A stretch of DNA of 64,000 nucleotides from Hymenobacter nivis. Lineage in GTDB: Bacteria; Bacteroidota; Bacteroidia; Cytophagales; Hymenobacteraceae. The translations under genes were made by a program, and so were the position numbers. The DNA is taken from positions 434,001-498,000 of the forward strand of contig NZ_CP029145.1 in assembly GCF_003149515.1 (NCBI RefSeq), given 5' to 3'. The notes beneath the pieces were generated by a model. It was not told the origin of the DNA and did no database searches. It worked only from the letters and a program-made list of their open reading frames with translations. Position 1 is the stretch's first letter, and each line of letters begins with the position of its first letter. Positions 61,553-64,000 of the stretch are shown one piece after another.

Positions 61553-62920
61553 CTAGGCCGGTAGCCACACCTCGGCCACGGTGCCCCGGCCGGGGTCCGA
61601 TTGCAGGGCCAGGGTGCCGCTGTGCAGCTCCACGATGCGGCGAGCCAGTGGCAGGCCCACGCCGTGGCCCACCACGCCCCGCGCATCGGCGGCCCGGAAG
61701 AATGGCTGGAACACGTTGGCCAAGTCATCGGGGGCGATGCCGGGGCCTGCGTCGGCCACTTCCAGGCGAAAGCCACCCGCCTGGCAGCGCAAGCGCAGGT
61801 CTACGGCGGCGGCGGCTGGCGAGTACTTCAGGGCGTTGTCGACGAGGTTGCCCACAGCCCGGGCCAGCAGGGCCCGGTGCCCGACGATTTCCAGCGCGGC
61901 CGGGTCGTCGGGCAGGGGCCCCAGGTCGACGCGCACGCGCCCGCGCTGGGCCGGCGGCAGGGCCCCGCGCACCTCCCACAGCAGCTCGTCAAGGCGCACT
62001 TCCTCGGTAAGGGCCCCGGCGGCGTCGGCCTGGGCCATGTCCAGTAAGTTGTTGATGAGGGTTTTGAGCTGCTGTAATTCGGCTAGCACCGAGGCGGCGC
62101 CCTCGCGGTAGGCAGCCGGCTCGCGCGCGCGCGCAAGCAGCACCTGCAGCTCGCCGATGCTGGCCGTGAGCGGCGTGCGCAGCTCGTGCGAGGCGTTGCG
62201 CACGAAGGTGCGCTGGCCCTCAAAGCTGGTCTCGAGCCGGGCCAGCAGGCGGTTGAAGGTGCGGGCGAGGCGCGTCAGCTCGTCGCGCTCGGAGGTGCGC
62301 AGCGGGGTTTCGTCCACGCGCCGGTGCAGGTCCTGGGCCGTAATGCGGTCTACTTGGTCGTTGAGGGCCGCGATGGGGGCCAGCGCCCGCCCCGCAAACC
62401 CCCGCCCGGTCAGGTAAATCATCAGCAGGCTCACCACAAATACCACCCCCATGATGCTGGCCAGGTACTCCAGGCGCTGGTCCCCGTACGTGTTTTCGGC
62501 CGCGGCCACAATGATATAGTCGCCCTGGTTGTCGCGGTAAAAGATGCCCACTGCCTGCCGGGGCCCCAGCGTAAAGTACAATTCCTTGGAGGCCACAATG
62601 CGCGCCAGTATGGCGTCGGAGAGTTGCACCCGGTGGTCGGCGGCTACGAAGCGCACCCGCATCTGGTCGTCGTACACCTGCAAAATCTCGTTGTTGAGGG
62701 ATTGCAGGTACTTCTTTTCGAAGTCGCGGAAGGCCTCGGCGCGCATCTCATCTTTTTTCAGGTAGATGTAGCCCGTCACCTGGGCCCGCTCGCGCAGCCG
62801 CTGCCGGAACTCGCGCCGCGTGTAGCTCTCCTGCAAGGCAAACACGCCCGCTAGCACGGCCAGCAGCAGCACCGCCACCACGCCCAGAAACAGCCACGTC
62901 AGCCGGTTGCGAATGGTCAT
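61553..62920 (-). CDS. Two-component sensor histidine kinase
   Basis: A 455-residue membrane kinase: helix 1 (about 8-29), a periplasmic loop (30-154), helix 2 (155-171), a HAMP linker (about 172-232), the dimerisation domain with His245 in RNASHELRTPL and a complete ATPase domain (NLVDNALKYSP, DAGPGIAP, GHGVGLPLARRIVELH). The layout is that of CusS/heavy-metal kinases. The regulator gene lies upstream in the same direction but is separated from it by 329 bases containing a MITE, which is unusual for such pairs. Confidence 0.92.
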   Translation of the reverse strand: MTIRNRLTWLFLGVVAVLLLAVLAGVFALQESYTRREFRQRLRERAQVTGYIYLKKDEMRAEAFRDFEKKYLQSLNNEILQVYDDQMRVRFVAADHRVQLSDAILARIVASKELYFTLGPRQAVGIFYRDNQGDYIIVAAAENTYGDQRLEYLASIMGVVFVVSLLMIYLTGRGFAGRALAPIAALNDQVDRITAQDLHRRVDETPLRTSERDELTRLARTFNRLLARLETSFEGQRTFVRNASHELRTPLTASIGELQVLLARAREPAAYREGAASVLAELQQLKTLINNLLDMAQADAAGALTEEVRLDELLWEVRGALPPAQRGRVRVDLGPLPDDPAALEIVGHRALLARAVGNLVDNALKYSPAAAAVDLRLRCQAGGFRLEVADAGPGIAPDDLANVFQPFFRAADARGVVGHGVGLPLARRIVELHSGTLALQSDPGRGTVAEVWLPA

Positions 62921-63062
62921 TCTTTGATAATATGAAAAATATGAAAATGTACTGAATATGAAAGATGTACTTACCGGTTAATTTGGCAAATACGAAAAGG
63001 CAAAAATCATTGCCCTTGCTTGGTTACAAAGGCATTTTCACATTCAGCACATCTACTAAGTA

Positions 63063-63222
63063 CCTGTTGGTAAATAGTTTATGTTAAAACAAACGGCTAT
63101 GCTGAGCTTGTTTAAGCATATATCCACGTAACTAACTCTAAATGTTGTAGTTATTCCCGAATGAGAGATGCTTCGACTGCGCTTAGCATGACGTTCTTTA
63201 CATCAAACTAATTAGCAACGGG
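63063..63222. mobile_element. MITE-like repeat, copy 5, 160 bp with TA flanks
   Basis: Ends CCTGTTGGTAAATAGTTT and CCCGTTGCTAATTAGTTT (complement of the right end) match at most positions, with TA at 63061-63062 and 63223-63224. The core has ATGCTGAGC and GAGATGCTTCGACTGCGC parts of the common palindrome, the left arm being more eroded. It has the same length as copy 2 and separates regulator and kinase genes. Confidence 0.8.
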
Positions 63223-63249
63223 TACTTACATCTACCACATTGTAAAGAA

Positions 63250-63936
63250 TTATTCTTCCCGCATCACGTATCCCATGCCCACTACGGTGTGAATCAACTT
63301 CTTATTGAAGCCTTTGTCCACTTTGTTGCGCAGGTAGTTCACGTACACGTCAATCACATTCGAGCCCGTGTCGAACGACTCTTCCCAGGTGTGCTCAGCA
63401 ATTTCGCCCCGGCTCAGCACGCGGCCCTGGTGGCGCAGCAGCAGCTCCAGCAGGTTGAATTCGCGGGCGGTGAGCTTGACGGGCTGGCCGGCCCGCACCA
63501 CGGTTTTAGCGGCCGTGTCCATGGTTAGGTCGGCCAAGTGCAGCTGGTTGCCCTTGGCCCCGGGGCCCTGGCCGCGGCGGCGCGTGAGGGCCCGCACCCG
63601 GGCCAGCAGTTCCACAAAGTCGAAGGGCTTCACCAGGTAGTCGTCGGCCCCACCGTCGAAGCCCAGCAGCTTGTCCTCGGTGGTGCCCAGGGCCGTGAGC
63701 ATGAGGATGGGCAGGTTTTGGTCTTGGGCGCGCACGGCCCGCAGCACCTCCAGCCCGCTCTGGCCGGGCAGAATCACGTCCAGAATCAGCAGGTCAAATT
63801 CCTGGTCTAGGGCCAGGCGCTGGCCGTAGGGCCCGTCGTAGGCCACGGCCACGTCGTAGCCCTCCTCCTCCAGCCCGCGCCGGATGAAGGCCGACACCTT
63901 GGGTTCGTCTTCGACCAGCAGAATCTTCGTTGCCAT
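63250..63936 (-). CDS. OmpR/PhoB-family response regulator
   Basis: A 228-residue regulator from ATG 63936. The receiver has the acidic pair Glu9-Asp10, phospho-acceptor Asp53 in LILDVILPG, and Lys in DDYLVKPFDF. The C-terminal winged helix (about 130-225) includes LTAREFNLLELLLRHQGRVL, FDTGSNVIDVYVNYLRNKVD and VVGMGYVMR. This is the CusR/heavy-metal regulator layout. It probably works with the kinase at 61553-62920 and may bind the 11-bp repeats at 59447-59485. Confidence 0.93.
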   Translation of the reverse strand: MATKILLVEDEPKVSAFIRRGLEEEGYDVAVAYDGPYGQRLALDQEFDLLILDVILPGQSGLEVLRAVRAQDQNLPILMLTALGTTEDKLLGFDGGADDYLVKPFDFVELLARVRALTRRRGQGPGAKGNQLHLADLTMDTAAKTVVRAGQPVKLTAREFNLLELLLRHQGRVLSRGEIAEHTWEESFDTGSNVIDVYVNYLRNKVDKGFNKKLIHTVVGMGYVMREE

Positions 63937-64000
63937 GGCCCGCAAAGAAAGCGCCCGGCCGTCCATGCGGCCCGCCCCGGGGCCCAAAAAAGTCCCGGCC

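Noticed and set aside
1-64000. tRNA, rRNA, CRISPR arrays, prophage or restriction/defence genes
   Set aside because: No cloverleaf, rRNA motif, spacer array, phage structural gene or defence enzyme was recognised on either strand by eye; a covariance-model scan was not possible.

Overview
The window looks like a chromosomal segment of a GC-rich Bacteroidota, most likely Hymenobacter or a close relative (Cytophagales). The pointers are lineage-typical families (SusC-like TonB receptor with a carboxypeptidase-like leader domain, DUF4331, DUF3078, DUF4136, DUF2279), the general lack of Shine-Dalgarno sequences, very GC-rich coding DNA separated by AT-rich gaps, and abundant small palindromic repeats. 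This placement is inference; no rRNA or tRNA gene was seen.

Layout. (1) 1-8.3 kb: a leftward cluster TPR protein > HupE/UreJ-like membrane protein > small Cys-rich secreted protein > TonB receptor > two tandem DUF4331 proteins, the last cut by the window edge; function unknown, perhaps metal-related. (2) 8.5-11.1 kb: ECF-type sigma factor and PAP2 phosphatase. (3) 11.1-13.9 kb: insertion-sequence graveyard (IS630 relic split by a 160-bp MITE with TA duplication, next to a decayed IS4-type element). (4) 14-23.5 kb: copper island: multicopper oxidase fused to an outer-membrane barrel, a two-domain cupin gene broken by one stop codon, a 16-Cys copper-storage protein, two regulators joining an HMA-like metal domain to an AraC DNA-binding domain, CopA ATPase and a cupredoxin. 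(5) 23.5-25.9 kb: second graveyard (IS5 inside IS630, abutting IS481). (6) 26-44.9 kb: mostly housekeeping or accessory genes: CobS/CobC, DUF4870, S9 peptidase, a xanthine-dehydrogenase relic, DUF4136 lipoprotein, nucleoside deaminase, AddB-like nuclease, a six-PAS histidine kinase with response regulator, an intact IS4-type element with 9-bp target duplication, YeiH with LysR regulator, DUF3078. (7) 44.9-64 kb: BLUF photoreceptor, two complete HME-RND efflux operons (TolC, adaptor lipoprotein, CzcA-type pump), a DUF2279 protein and XRE regulator between them, SulP transporter, and an OmpR-type response regulator with its sensor kinase.

How it works together. Regions 4 and 7 suggest a metal-resistance locus: copper is pumped into the periplasm by CopA, oxidised by the multicopper oxidase and buffered by Csp, while divalent ions are exported by two CzcCBA-like pumps. 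The second pump operon is preceded by four 11-bp direct repeats of the kind bound by OmpR/PhoB-family regulators, and such a regulator lies 4 kb away.

Most unusual non-coding structure: a family of about 160-bp palindromic MITE-like repeats usually just behind stop codons; four intergenic palindromes whose arms are built from tandem 7-bp words, a different word at each place; and two nested-hairpin elements filling both gaps of the second pump operon.
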